This document shows positions 8,132 through 17,219 of a DNA stretch of 64,000 bases, in pieces; the stretch's first letter is position 1, and each line of letters starts with the position of its first letter. Made by a program: the position numbers and the translations under genes. Origin of the DNA: an uncultured Chloroflexota bacterium (lineage in GTDB: Bacteria; Chloroflexota; Anaerolineae; Anaerolineales; Anaerolineaceae); contig CADATZ010000017.1 of assembly GCA_902791025.1 (NCBI GenBank), positions 24,400 through 88,399 of the forward strand, written 5' to 3'. The notes under the pieces are model-generated. The model saw only the letters and a list, made by a program, of their open reading frames with translations, ran no database searches and had not been told where the DNA came from.

Positions 8132-9313
8132 TTATTTCACAGTGAAATATTTTTCAGGAACTTCAATATCGGTGGAGCCCATATAGTAGCCCGGATCGCC
8201 CATGATATAGGTATCCTGGTAGATCAGGAAGATGTTGTCGGACTTCACGCCGGTTTCAGCATTGGTGTACTGAGAACCGTTCCATTCAGCATCGGGGCTG
8301 AATTCGCCATAAGCTTCAGCGATGTCATCGATTTCATCCAGTTCGGATTCACCATTGATGACGTTGATAGCGTGCTGGGCAAGGCCTGCGGAAACAGTGT
8401 AACCATAGGAGTAGGCCCAGGTACCGAAGCGGCCAGCACCGCCCTTTTCAACGATAGCATCTTCAACGGTTTCCAGGATCAATTCGAAATCACCACCGGC
8501 GTCGGAGAAGTCCAGACCCAGAGCGCCCGGATAACCCATCAGCGGGCTCGGGAGGTCAGCTTCAACGAAGTAGCCGCCGTAGGCCAGCAGCTGCTTGATC
8601 AGCGGTTCGGTGTGGGCATCGTTGGTGCAGAAGAACGCGGAGTTCTTGCCGTACTTTTCGATCCATTCCGGGGCCTTTTCAAGGATGTAGGCCTGAGCAC
8701 CGGCAACACCGACGTCAGTGGTCGGATCCGGAGCGGTTTCCAGAACGAAGGTCATACCGAATTCTTTGCAGGCTTCCTGCATGATGGCGACGCGGCGGGA
8801 CATGGTTTCATAGCTCATGTGGCGCGGGAAGGAGATGTGGACGAAGGTGTCGGCACCGAGTTCGTGGGCGGTGCGGATCATCAGGTAACCACGGGCGACA
8901 AAGTCGTTGTTCACAACGAGGTCAGCAGCGGAACCGATTTCCGGCAGGTCTTCGTGGGATTCACCGGCGAAGCAGAGGATATCGGGGCGGCGTTCTTTGA
9001 TCTGACGGAAAGCTTCAGTGGTACCGGGAACAGCCTGGTTCACGATGATGGCTTTCATGAGCGGATCGTCAGCGAAGTTCACGATGGTCTGGATCGTGGT
9101 TTCGAGTTCTTCGGTGAAGTTGTCAGGGTAGATGGCGAGTTTGATCATATCTTCGCCATATTCGGCCTGAATGGCTTCAGCACCGCGGCGGTCGTCTTCA
9201 GACTGGGAGACGGAACCGGTAACGATACCGATATGGAAATCTTCCGCGCTGACGGACAGCACGACAGACAGGCTGATGATTACACACAGGAGTAACAATA
9301 CAGCTTTCTTCAT
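8132..9313 (-). CDS. DUF3798-type periplasmic binding protein of an ABC importer
   Basis: A 393-residue exported protein with a signal peptide (MKKAVLLLLC onward, cleavage near VSA-ED). The mature part starts FHIGIVTGSVSQSEDDRRGA and has the alternating alpha/beta pattern of type-1 binding proteins. Stretches such as NQAVPGTTEAFRQIKERRPD and ISFPRHMSYETMSRR recall the DUF3798 family, whose ligand is not known to me. The start at 9313 is chosen over an upstream start at 9394 because GAGAGG lies 8 bases before it and it opens the signal peptide. It is the first gene of the importer operon. Confidence 0.85.
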   Translation of the reverse strand: MKKAVLLLLCVIISLSVVLSVSAEDFHIGIVTGSVSQSEDDRRGAEAIQAEYGEDMIKLAIYPDNFTEELETTIQTIVNFADDPLMKAIIVNQAVPGTTEAFRQIKERRPDILCFAGESHEDLPEIGSAADLVVNNDFVARGYLMIRTAHELGADTFVHISFPRHMSYETMSRRVAIMQEACKEFGMTFVLETAPDPTTDVGVAGAQAYILEKAPEWIEKYGKNSAFFCTNDAHTEPLIKQLLAYGGYFVEADLPSPLMGYPGALGLDFSDAGGDFELILETVEDAIVEKGGAGRFGTWAYSYGYTVSAGLAQHAINVINGESELDEIDDIAEAYGEFSPDAEWNGSQYTNAETGVKSDNIFLIYQDTYIMGDPGYYMGSTDIEVPEKYFTVK

Positions 9314-9374
9314 AATAAATACCTCTCTTTGAGTTTGATTCTTCCGGTTTTCAAGCCGAAAGTTTGCACTTTGG

Positions 9375-9397
9375 AATATGTGTTGTTCACACATATT
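9375..9397. promoter_or_regulatory. Palindromic operator upstream of the DUF3798 operon
   Basis: AATATGTGT and ACACATATT form a perfect 9-base inverted repeat with a 5-base spacer. It lies immediately downstream of the predicted -10 box, over the expected transcription start, where a dimeric repressor would block transcription. The cognate regulator is not in the window. Confidence 0.6.
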
Positions 9398-9404
9398 GTT
9401 AAAA

Positions 9405-9432
9405 ATTTTAACCGATTTTTGATTTGCGTCAA
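9405..9432 (-). promoter_or_regulatory. Sigma-70-type promoter of the DUF3798 ABC operon
   Basis: On the minus strand, TTGACG, a 16-base spacer and TAAAAT precede the binding-protein gene. This is close to consensus and well placed relative to the operator. Confidence 0.65.
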
Positions 9433-9490
9433 GGAATTTATTTTAATAGGGGCATGGGGCTGAATCAACGAAGCGGAGCCGATTTCTCCT

Positions 9491-9538
9491 TACAGAGCGG
9501 GGCTTGTGCGGGCTGCACCGTACAAGCCCCGCTCTGTA
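9491..9538. repeat. Perfect 17-base-arm hairpin related to the palindromic repeat family
   Basis: The arms are ACAGAGCGGGGCTTGT and its complement, plus flanking T/A. The loop region GCGGGCTGCACCG also occurs in the inverted palindromic element near 63500, so this is probably a relative of that family. No T-run follows on either strand, so it is not a typical intrinsic terminator. Confidence 0.6.
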
Positions 9539-9542
9539 TAAA

Positions 9543-10763
9543 TTACTGATGATCCTCGCCGGTGATATAGCGGTAGAAAGCGGGATTGACGGTGATCGTC
9601 CGCGGAGTTACCGTCAGATTCGCGTCAACACTTTTCGCCGCTTCAGCAACCGCATCGCTGTCTTCCGGAACGCTGAAGGAATGGATGGAATAGGTATCGC
9701 CTTTATAAGCGATCACATTATCAACCAGTTCTTTGAATTCCGCATTTTTCATGCCGGTCGTGGAATAATACAGCGGCTGCCACCAGGAAGAAGTCAGCAG
9801 CGGTTTGGTCGGATTGCCGTCCTCGTCAACGATATTATCGTATTTCTTGGCGTAGGTTTCGATCAGGTCATGGAATTTTTCTTTCTCCGCGGGGGAATCA
9901 AATTCCAGCGCCATGTCGTACTCAATCGCAAAGGCAAAATAACGGTCATCCATTTCATGGACCGCATATGTTGGAGTCGGATCAGAAGGTTCCCCCCAAT
10001 CGAGCATATATTCATAAACGGAAACTTTCGGCTCGATCTGAACATAGGCGTCCAGGTTCTCAGCTTTCATCAGAGCGACCAGCTGCATGGCGTGAGTCGG
10101 ATCGCTGTGTCCATAGCGAAGTGTGTTCTCCTCCAGGAAGCGGGCGTCATATCCGGAATATTTCATGGAATAACCGGTCGTGGCACCCTGAACCAGAATC
10201 TCGATCCCGGCATTGCTCAGCGTATCATCGTCAAAAATAGCCATGGCGCTCAGCGTGGACTGAAGCTCAGGCAAAATCTCATCATCGGAAACCCGGCCGA
10301 TATAATGGCGGCCTTTCCCGCTGATCTCCGCGGCACGGTAAAGCATTCCGGCTACTCTGCGTGCAGTAAGCGGTCCGCTGAAATTATCATCATCGTCTAC
10401 AAGATCCTGATCCAGTGCGATTGCAACATAAGGCGCATATTTCTCGTCAACACGCACTTCTTCATCATCAAGGATCTTTCCGGCGTTTCCGGCATATGCC
10501 AGCGCCAGCTCTTCCATATTGGCGACGCGCACCGCACCGATCACAGCATCCTCAACAGTCAAAGACTCAACATCTGTCAGCGGCTCAGCACCCAGCGCGG
10601 TCAGCGCGTTGTTGAATTCTTCCACACTGACATTGTAACCTGTAAAGGTAATGCCATAATATTCGCTCAAATATTCAGCGGCATTTTCCTTCGCCATCGC
10701 CGCTGACTGGAACAGAACCACGCACAAAAGTGCGGTCAACAATACAAATAACTTTTTCTTCAT
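9543..10763 (-). CDS. Secreted protein with SLH-like N-terminal region, function unknown
   Basis: A 406-residue protein with a signal peptide ending near AMA-KE. Residues about 30-160 contain two stretches resembling divergent S-layer homology repeats, including APYVAIALDQDLVDD followed by PLTARRVAGMLYRAAE. The remaining 240 residues match no family I recognise and contain several Trp/Tyr-rich segments. An AAGGAGAT ribosome site lies 3 bases before the ATG. It may be anchored to the cell surface. It is followed by the DUF3798 operon on the same strand but has that operon's promoter between them, so it is probably a separate unit. Confidence 0.7.
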   Translation of the reverse strand: MKKKLFVLLTALLCVVLFQSAAMAKENAAEYLSEYYGITFTGYNVSVEEFNNALTALGAEPLTDVESLTVEDAVIGAVRVANMEELALAYAGNAGKILDDEEVRVDEKYAPYVAIALDQDLVDDDDNFSGPLTARRVAGMLYRAAEISGKGRHYIGRVSDDEILPELQSTLSAMAIFDDDTLSNAGIEILVQGATTGYSMKYSGYDARFLEENTLRYGHSDPTHAMQLVALMKAENLDAYVQIEPKVSVYEYMLDWGEPSDPTPTYAVHEMDDRYFAFAIEYDMALEFDSPAEKEKFHDLIETYAKKYDNIVDEDGNPTKPLLTSSWWQPLYYSTTGMKNAEFKELVDNVIAYKGDTYSIHSFSVPEDSDAVAEAAKSVDANLTVTPRTITVNPAFYRYITGEDHQ

Positions 10764-10792
10764 AATATCTCCTTTTCTCTTCTATTTGTATT

Positions 10793-10886
10793 TATTCAGT
10801 ACGGAGCGCACCAGGACAGCTTTTTTGCTGTTGCGAAGCCAACACAAGAAAACTGTACTGTGTGATGCGTCGCCAAGTCCTGAATA
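10793..10886. mobile_element. 94-bp nested-palindrome element A (candidate MITE)
   Basis: Bounded by TATTCAG and CTGAATA, exactly 94 bp, like the copies at 47544 and 57375. The interior is a diverged palindrome (GGACAGC, GCTGT, loop GCGAAGCC). It lies between metAA and the SLH-like gene. No coding capacity. Confidence 0.6.
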
Positions 10887-10933
10887 GTAACTTCTATTTA
10901 ATGATAACCGATTTATTGCTGGTCAATACCTCC

Positions 10934-11863
10934 TCATTTCCCAATCGGAGGGATGGACATGACGTCGTAGGGGGTTGTCTGGTAGACGAAATAGTTCAGC
11001 CAGTTGGAATAAAGCAGGTTGGCGCAGGAACGCCAGCGGCACATGGGCTGTTGGGTATCGTCATCTCCCGGATAATAATTTTCCGGAACATGGATCGGCA
11101 ATCCGGCATTTTTGTCCCGCAGATATTCCCGCTCAAGCGTATCCGGGTCATATTCCGCGTGACCGGTGAGAAAGATCTGTCGTCCGCCATCCGTGGAAAC
11201 AGCATAAACGCCGGCCTTTTCACTTTCGGCCAGGATCTTCAATTCGGGAACAGACGCGACTGCTTCCCTGGAAAAGGTAGTATGACGGGAATGGGGAATA
11301 TAGAAGGTGTCGTCAAAACCGCGGAAAAGGATGGAACCTTTGTGCGTCACCCGATGCTCAAAAACGCCGAAAAGCTTTTCCGGCAGAGAAATCTTCGGCA
11401 CACCGTAATGGTAATACAGCCCGGCCTGTGCTCCCCAGCAGACATGCAGCGTGGAGTAAACATGAGACTTGCTCCATTCCATGATGGTGCAAAGCTCATC
11501 CCAATAGTCTACTTCTTCAAACGGCATCATCTCCACAGGTGCACCGGTGATCACCATGCCGTCAAAGAAATCATCCTTCACCGCATCAAAATTCTGATAA
11601 AAAGCCAGCATATGTTCCTGAGAGACATTCACGGGAATGTGACTGCTGACACTCAAAAGATCAAGCTCAATCTGTAGGGGCGTGTTTCCCAGCACACGGG
11701 CAAACTGAGTTTCGGTGACGATCTTGGTGGGCATCAGGTTCAGGAACAGGATCCGCAGCGGACGGATGTCCTGATGGACAGCGCGGTCAATGGGCATGAC
11801 AAAGATGTTTTCATCATATAAAATTTGTGCGGCAGGCAGGTCAACAGGTATTTTTACAGGCAT
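10934..11863 (-). CDS. metAA: Homoserine O-acetyltransferase, MetA family
   Basis: A 309-residue cytoplasmic enzyme that acylates L-homoserine in methionine synthesis. The catalytic Cys142 (HVCWGAQAG), His235 and Glu237 (TGHAEYD) are at the numbering usual for MetA. Residue 111 is glutamate (GAPVEMM); in characterised MetA proteins Glu111 goes with acetyl-CoA and Gly111 with succinyl-CoA, so acetyl-CoA is expected here. This agrees with its partner metY, which uses O-acetylhomoserine. The start overlaps the metY end by 10 bases, with AAAGGA in the metY tail acting as the ribosome site. The substrate choice is inferred from that residue. Confidence 0.93.
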   Translation of the reverse strand: MPVKIPVDLPAAQILYDENIFVMPIDRAVHQDIRPLRILFLNLMPTKIVTETQFARVLGNTPLQIELDLLSVSSHIPVNVSQEHMLAFYQNFDAVKDDFFDGMVITGAPVEMMPFEEVDYWDELCTIMEWSKSHVYSTLHVCWGAQAGLYYHYGVPKISLPEKLFGVFEHRVTHKGSILFRGFDDTFYIPHSRHTTFSREAVASVPELKILAESEKAGVYAVSTDGGRQIFLTGHAEYDPDTLEREYLRDKNAGLPIHVPENYYPGDDDTQQPMCRWRSCANLLYSNWLNYFVYQTTPYDVMSIPPIGK

Positions 11864-13134
11864 GCTTTAAATCCTTTTTCGAGATCTGAAATTATGTCAT
11901 CAATGTGTTCGATGCCGATGGAAAGGCGGATGGTGTTCTGGTAGATGTTCTGTTCCGCGAGTTCTTCGTCTGTGAGCTGAGAATGCGTCGTGGTGGCGGG
12001 ATGGATCACCAGACTCTTGACATCCGCGACATTGGCAAGCAGGGAAAAGACCTGAAGCGCGTCAATAAAAGCATGAGCTTCTTTCCGTCCTCCTTTAATA
12101 TTGAAAGTGAAGATGGAAGCCCCGCCGTTCGGAAAGTATTTTTGATAAAGGGCATGATCCGGATGATCAGGAAGAGAAGGATGATTGACCTTTTCCACCT
12201 GAGGATGGTTCGCGAGGAACTCTACCACCTTTCTGGTGTTTTCCGCATGACGTTCCAAACGAAGCGACAGGGTCTCAACGCCCTGCAGCAGCAGCCAGGC
12301 ATTGAAGGGGGAAATCGCGGCACCGGTATCCCGGAGCAGAATGCAGCGAATGTAGGCGGCAAAGGCGGCTTTCCCGGCAACCTCGGTGAAGGTCAGCCCG
12401 TGATAGCTTGGATTGGGATCGGCAAACTGCGGGAATTTCCCGGATGCTTTCCAATCAAAAGTGCCGCCGTCTACAATGATGCCGCCCAATGTCGTGCCAT
12501 GTCCGCCGATAAATTTTGTGGCGGAATGTACGACGATATCCGCACCGTGTTCGATGGGGCGGATCAGGTAAGGAGTGCCGAAGGTGTTGTCGATGACAAG
12601 CGGGATCCTATGCTCATGGGCAATGGCTGAGATGGTGTCAATATCGGGAATGTCGGAGTTCGGGTTGCCAAGTGTTTCGAGATAAATCGCCTTTGTATTT
12701 GGCCGGATGGCGGCTTTGACTTGTTCGATATCATGAGCATCAACAAAGGTTGTCTGAATACCGTAAGGCTCCAGAGTGTGGGCAAAGAGGTTATAGCTGC
12801 CGCCGTAGATCGTTTTTTGGGAAACGATGTGATCACCGGCGGAAGCGAGTGCCAGAATGCTGTAGGTCACTGCCGCCGCACCGGAGGCAACCGCAAGCGC
12901 GTCTACACCGCCTTCAAGGGCAGCGATACGTTTTTCAAGGACCTCCTGTGTCGGGTTGGAGAGACGTCCGTAAATGTGTCCGCCTTCTGAGAGATCAAAC
13001 CGGGCAGTTGCCTGGGCACAGTTTTCAAATACATAGGAAGTGGTCTGATAAATCGGTACCGCACGGGCATCCGTTGCGGGGTCCGGCTGTTCCTGTCCGA
13101 CATGAAGCTGAAGGGTTTCAAATTTATAAGGCAT
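11854..13134 (-). CDS. metY: O-acetylhomoserine sulfhydrylase (MetY, PLP-dependent)
   Basis: A 426-residue Cys/Met-metabolism PLP enzyme that makes homocysteine from O-acetylhomoserine and sulfide. The PLP lysine is Lys207 in [10 protein letters not shown]. The aspartate of [11 protein letters not shown] and the [13 protein letters not shown] segment are typical of the long MetY/MET17 type; cystathionine synthases of this fold are nearer 380 residues. It is the first gene of a two-gene methionine operon with metAA, behind a near-consensus promoter. I see no SAM riboswitch in the leader. Confidence 0.93.
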   Translation of the reverse strand: MPYKFETLQLHVGQEQPDPATDARAVPIYQTTSYVFENCAQATARFDLSEGGHIYGRLSNPTQEVLEKRIAALEGGVDALAVASGAAAVTYSILALASAGDHIVSQKTIYGGSYNLFAHTLEPYGIQTTFVDAHDIEQVKAAIRPNTKAIYLETLGNPNSDIPDIDTISAIAHEHRIPLVIDNTFGTPYLIRPIEHGADIVVHSATKFIGGHGTTLGGIIVDGGTFDWKASGKFPQFADPNPSYHGLTFTEVAGKAAFAAYIRCILLRDTGAAISPFNAWLLLQGVETLSLRLERHAENTRKVVEFLANHPQVEKVNHPSLPDHPDHALYQKYFPNGGASIFTFNIKGGRKEAHAFIDALQVFSLLANVADVKSLVIHPATTTHSQLTDEELAEQNIYQNTIRLSIGIEHIDDIISDLEKGFKACL

Positions 13135-13186
13135 AATGGCTCCTTTTGTGGTTTTCCACAGATTATCTCAGAAGATTTACAAAAAT

Positions 13187-13215
13187 TTTATAACCTTTCC
13201 CATCTTATTTGTCAA
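13187..13215 (-). promoter_or_regulatory. Sigma-70-type promoter of metY-metAA
   Basis: On the minus strand, TTGACA (13210-13215), a 17-base spacer and TATAAA (13187-13192) lie about 50 bases upstream of the metY ATG. This is the best promoter match in the window. Confidence 0.75.
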
Positions 13216-13389
13216 GAAATATAAGAAAGACGTATCTGTTATGAAAAAGCATGTGGAGATTGGCACCTTATGCAGTTCAACCCGGTGCTTTCTGGTAATC
13301 AGCCTAAGAAATTTCGTGCATTTTGGAAGTATACTTGAAGCGAGATTTTCATCTCAGCACAGGAAAAAGTTTAAACAAAGGAGCATCCA

Positions 13390-15135
13390 ATGAAGCTAAT
13401 ATTCCGCTTCATGAAGAAGTACTGGTATATGGCATTACTGGCCTCTGCCTTTATGATCGGGGAGGTCTATATCGACCTGCTTCAGCCCCGCATGATGGCG
13501 GAGATCGTCAATGAGGGGATACTCGGTCTCTCCAACGGCGGGAAGTCAGATTTGAATCTCGTCATCAACACCGGGATCCGCATGATGCTGGTGGTCATCG
13601 GCGGCGGTTTGTGCGGGCTGCTTTCCGCTGTTTTTACAAACATTACCGGACAGGGAGCCGGCAATGATATCCGCAAGCTTTGCTTTGAGCGCATCATGTC
13701 TTTTTCGTTTTCTCAGACAGATGACTTCTCAACCGGTTCTCTCATAACCCGCATCACCAACGACGTTACCCAGGTACAGCATCTCATCATGCAGCTCATC
13801 CGCGGACTGGTGCGGTGCCTGATGTTTTTCATTGGCGGCTCGGCTGCCCTGCTTTCGCTGGATATGAGTTTCGGCGTGATCGTGGCCTGTGCTTTCCCGC
13901 TGATCATTATCGATGTAACTTTTGTGGTCTGGCGGACGAATCCGCTCTTCACGGTTTTGCAGGAGAGCCTTGACCGTCTCAACAACATCATACAGGAAAA
14001 CGTCACCGGGATCCGTGTCGTCAAGGCATTCGTGCAGGAAAAGAATGAAGTCGGACGCTTTGATGAAGCCAATCAGCATCTGGTGGACACACAGTTCAAT
14101 GTTATGATGCTGCTCTCATACCTGCGTCCGGTGATGAATATCGTGCTGAACTTCGCGGTAGCCGGCATTATTTATGTCGGTTCCAATCAGGTGCAGAAAG
14201 GCGCCATCGCACCCGGTTCCGTGATGGCAGCAATCACCTATATCTCTCAGATCCTGAACGGTATGATGATGCTGGCGATGATCTTCCAGACGCTTTCCCG
14301 CGGGCTTGCCTCGACAAAACGCCTGCAGGAGGTCATTGATACACAGTCCGAAATCAGACAGGAACAGCTCCCCATGGAAGGTGATGGCACCCGTGGATCC
14401 GTCCAGTTCGAAAATGTGAAATTTATCTATGAAGATAACGGAGCCGAAGTGCTTCACGATATCAACCTTTCCATTACACCTGGTGAAACACTCGCCGTCA
14501 TCGGTGCTACCGGATGCGGGAAAACCTCGCTGGTGAGCCTGATCCCGCGGTTTTATGATGCGGCGGAAGGGCATGTTTATGTAGATGGCGTAGACGTCCG
14601 GGCTTATGATCCGGCGGAACTGCGGAAAAAGGTAACGGTCTGTCTGCAAAAGGCGGAATTCTTCTCCACGACCATTCGGGAGAATATTGCCCTGGGTGAT
14701 CCGGAGGCGAACGATGATGAGATCCGAAAAGCCGCAGCTGCCGCTCAGGCGGATGGCTTTATATTGCAGCAGGCGGAAGGCTATGACACAGTCGTTGCGG
14801 AACGGGGTATGAGCCTTTCCGGCGGGCAGCGTCAGCGTATCGCCATTGCGCGTGCTTTGCTCAAGAAGGGTGAGATCCTGATCCTTGATGACGTGACGAG
14901 TGCGCTGGATCTGAAAACAGAAGCGGCTTTGTACGCAGCGCTGAACCGGGAATACTCTGATGTGACAAAAATCATTATTGCGCAGCGCATTGCCTCTGTC
15001 CGGAATGCGGACCGCATCGTTGTTTTGGACGGCGGTACGATTTCTGACTGCGGCAGTCATGAAGAGTTGATGGATCGAAGCAGTGTTTACCGCGATATCT
15101 ATCATTCCCAGCTGAAAGAGGAGGAGGCATTATGA
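13390..15135 (+). CDS. Heterodimeric ABC exporter, subunit with the degenerate ATP site
   Basis: A 581-residue half-transporter with six membrane helices (about residues 10-310) and a C-terminal ATPase domain. Walker A is GATGCGKTSL and the signature is a canonical LSGGQRQRIA. The residue after Walker B is Asp (ILILDDVTSALD), not the catalytic Glu, and the switch histidine is Gln (IIAQRIASV). This is the pattern of the non-catalytic half of exporters such as TM287/288, LmrCD or BmrCD. An AAAGGAGCA ribosome site precedes the ATG. It overlaps the next gene by four bases, so the halves are coupled. Likely role: efflux of drugs, lipids or peptides; substrate unknown. Confidence 0.92.
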   Translation: MKLIFRFMKKYWYMALLASAFMIGEVYIDLLQPRMMAEIVNEGILGLSNGGKSDLNLVINTGIRMMLVVIGGGLCGLLSAVFTNITGQGAGNDIRKLCFERIMSFSFSQTDDFSTGSLITRITNDVTQVQHLIMQLIRGLVRCLMFFIGGSAALLSLDMSFGVIVACAFPLIIIDVTFVVWRTNPLFTVLQESLDRLNNIIQENVTGIRVVKAFVQEKNEVGRFDEANQHLVDTQFNVMMLLSYLRPVMNIVLNFAVAGIIYVGSNQVQKGAIAPGSVMAAITYISQILNGMMMLAMIFQTLSRGLASTKRLQEVIDTQSEIRQEQLPMEGDGTRGSVQFENVKFIYEDNGAEVLHDINLSITPGETLAVIGATGCGKTSLVSLIPRFYDAAEGHVYVDGVDVRAYDPAELRKKVTVCLQKAEFFSTTIRENIALGDPEANDDEIRKAAAAAQADGFILQQAEGYDTVVAERGMSLSGGQRQRIAIARALLKKGEILILDDVTSALDLKTEAALYAALNREYSDVTKIIIAQRIASVRNADRIVVLDGGTISDCGSHEELMDRSSVYRDIYHSQLKEEEAL

Positions 15136-16949
15136 ACCAGTCAACGAAATCCTCCGCTGCCCAACGCGGATTTGGTCCCGGAAACAGAGGCGGCATGGGG
15201 AAACCCGTAGAAAAGGCGAAAGATCAAAAGAAAACGCTTGGACGGCTTGCTGCATACTTCCGCCCGGATCTGAAATATGTTCTTTTCCTTGGATTGGCTG
15301 TAGTCGGAGCGGTTGCAGCCAGTGTGATCGCACCAAGTCTGCAGTCTAACGCTATCGACAATCTGGTGAAGGGTGCCTTTGGTGAGATTCCCGGAATTCT
15401 GGCGGCGATGCTGATGATTTATATTCTGAACGGTGTAGCTACGCTGCTGCAAGGTTTTTTCTCCGCGAGACTTTCTCAGCGGGTGATTTACCGGCTGCGG
15501 GGGGAACTCTTCGGGAAAGTGATTTCCCTGCCCATTCCCTACCTGGACAATCATTCCCATGGAGATATCATGAGCCGGATGACGAACGATGCGGAAAATG
15601 TCTCAAATGTAATTTCATCCAGTCTGTCCTCGCTGTTTTCCGGTGCGCTGACCCTGATCGGGACGGTTTTCATGATGGTGCGCTACAGCCTCCCGCTCAC
15701 GCTTCTGACCTGCGTCACCGTGGTGCTTTCCATCGTGACGACAAACGTGATGTCGAAGCTCATGCGCAAATATTATGTCCGCCGTCAGCAGCTGCTGGGG
15801 AAGCTCAACGGGATCGTTGAGGAGAAGGTTTCTTCCTGTAAGACCGTGACCGCTTACAATCTGCAGGCACCCACGATCAGGGAATTCAACGAAGCCAGTG
15901 ACGAAATGACGAAAACCGGCATTATCGCGGATGTGATCGGCAATGCCATGGGACCGCTGATGAACATGATCAATAACTTCTCCTTCGTCATCGTTGCCGC
16001 CTTCGGTGCCTGGTTTGCTTTGCGGGGAATGATCTCTGTCGGGGTGATCTCCGCGTTTATTATCTACTCCAAGCAGTTCTCCCGTCCGATCAATGAGCTT
16101 GCTCAGCTTTATGGGCAGATCCAGACAGCTCTCGCCGGTGCGGAGCGGATATTTGACATTCTGGACGCTGAAAAGGAGGATAAGAGTGGTGAGACGAGGT
16201 TGGAAACAACCAAAGGGATCATTGAGTTCAAGCATGTTAATTTCAGCTATGTCCCCGGAAAACAGGTTATCCATGATTTCAATCTGAAGGTTGAGTCCGG
16301 AAAGAAGATCGCGCTGGTCGGGTCCACCGGTTCCGGCAAAACGACCGTTATCAACCTGCTGATGCGCTTTTATGATATCGACAGCGGCGAGATCACAGTA
16401 GACGGGATGAACATCAAAAATATCGACTGCGATACGCTGCGGGATACCATCGGGATCGTGCTGCAGGATACGGTGCTGTTTACAGACACAGTGCGGAACA
16501 ATCTGAAATATGCTGACCGCTCAATTTCGGACAAGAGGATGATCGAGGCGGCGGAATTATCCAACTGCGACAAGGTCGTCGCGGCACTGCCGGATGGCTA
16601 TGATACCGTCCTGACCGGAGCGGGGGCCAATCTCTCCCAGGGACAGCGGCAGCTGCTTACGATTGGCCGTGCGTTTTTGAGCTATCCGCATATTCTGATC
16701 TTGGATGAGGCAACTTCCTCTGTGGATACACGGACGGAACTGCATATTCAGAACGCTATGGTGGAACTGATGAAGAACCGCACCAGTCTGATCATCGCGC
16801 ATCGTCTTTCCACGATCCGCGACGCGGACCAGATTGTGGTGATGGATCACGGGCATATTATTGAAACCGGTACACATGATGAGCTACTCGCCAAGGGCGG
16901 GAATTACTACCAGCTCTACATGACCCAGTTCGCCGGAAATGCGACATAA
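15132..16949 (+). CDS. Heterodimeric ABC exporter, catalytic subunit
   Basis: A 605-residue half-transporter with a longer polar N-terminus (about 50 residues) before six membrane helices. The ATPase domain has Walker A GSTGSGKTT, Walker B ILILDEATSSVD with the catalytic Glu, and switch motif IIAHRLSTI. Its signature is altered to LSQGQRQLL. It therefore supplies the catalytic Walker motifs while the partner supplies the intact signature, so one consensus and one degenerate ATP site are expected per heterodimer. No regulator gene is adjacent. Confidence 0.92.
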   Translation: MNQSTKSSAAQRGFGPGNRGGMGKPVEKAKDQKKTLGRLAAYFRPDLKYVLFLGLAVVGAVAASVIAPSLQSNAIDNLVKGAFGEIPGILAAMLMIYILNGVATLLQGFFSARLSQRVIYRLRGELFGKVISLPIPYLDNHSHGDIMSRMTNDAENVSNVISSSLSSLFSGALTLIGTVFMMVRYSLPLTLLTCVTVVLSIVTTNVMSKLMRKYYVRRQQLLGKLNGIVEEKVSSCKTVTAYNLQAPTIREFNEASDEMTKTGIIADVIGNAMGPLMNMINNFSFVIVAAFGAWFALRGMISVGVISAFIIYSKQFSRPINELAQLYGQIQTALAGAERIFDILDAEKEDKSGETRLETTKGIIEFKHVNFSYVPGKQVIHDFNLKVESGKKIALVGSTGSGKTTVINLLMRFYDIDSGEITVDGMNIKNIDCDTLRDTIGIVLQDTVLFTDTVRNNLKYADRSISDKRMIEAAELSNCDKVVAALPDGYDTVLTGAGANLSQGQRQLLTIGRAFLSYPHILILDEATSSVDTRTELHIQNAMVELMKNRTSLIIAHRLSTIRDADQIVVMDHGHIIETGTHDELLAKGGNYYQLYMTQFAGNAT

Positions 16950-16953
16950 CGAG

Positions 16954-16970
16954 ATGGGGAGAGTCCCCAT
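16954..16970 (+). terminator. Short hairpin after the ABC exporter genes
   Basis: ATGGGGA and TCCCCAT form a 7-base stem with a 3-base loop 4 bases after the stop codon. The T-run is only TT, so it is at best a weak terminator. Confidence 0.4.
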
Positions 16971-16995
16971 TTGCTGAGACGCAACTCGGGAGCCG

Positions 16996-17040
16996 CCTGC
17001 TCTGTAAGGTATGAGCATCGCTCATACCTTACAGAGCAGG
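16996..17040. repeat. Perfect 21-base-arm palindrome with a 3-base loop
   Basis: CCTGCTCTGTAAGGTATGAGC, loop ATC, then the exact complement. A related but eroded hairpin sits inside the element at 47699-47839, so it looks like a dispersed hairpin unit and not a gene-specific terminator. Confidence 0.6.
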
Positions 17041-17113
17041 AGCTTCGCCCATGCGGACACTGCCGCAGCAGCACCCGGTCCGGTGCTTTGGCAAAAACAA
17101 ATAGTACACAACA

Positions 17114-17172
17114 ACACTTTTTCCTATGAAATAAATGTGTTACAAATACACATTTTTCATAGGAAAAAGTGT
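17114..17172. promoter_or_regulatory. Near-perfect inverted repeat overlapping the promoter region of the DUF4143 gene
   Basis: The arms start with ACACTTTTTCCTATGAAA, are about 25 bases, have one 2-base bulge and enclose about 7 bases. The right arm runs directly into a TATAAT box (17172-17177) some 43 bases before the ATPase gene. It could be an operator or a remnant of an insertion; no good -35 box was found. Confidence 0.5.
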
Positions 17173-17219
17173 ATAATGATTATCAGTAATTGAAAAATCT
17201 GATTTAATCAGCAGGAAAT

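Noticed and set aside
9491..9538. Intrinsic terminator for the SLH-like gene
   Set aside because: Strong stem but no T-run on either strand; sequence matches the dispersed palindrome family.
13135..13389. SAM riboswitch in front of metY
   Set aside because: The leader has GGTGCCAA and ACCGGG fragments but they lie upstream of the promoter and do not form the riboswitch core.
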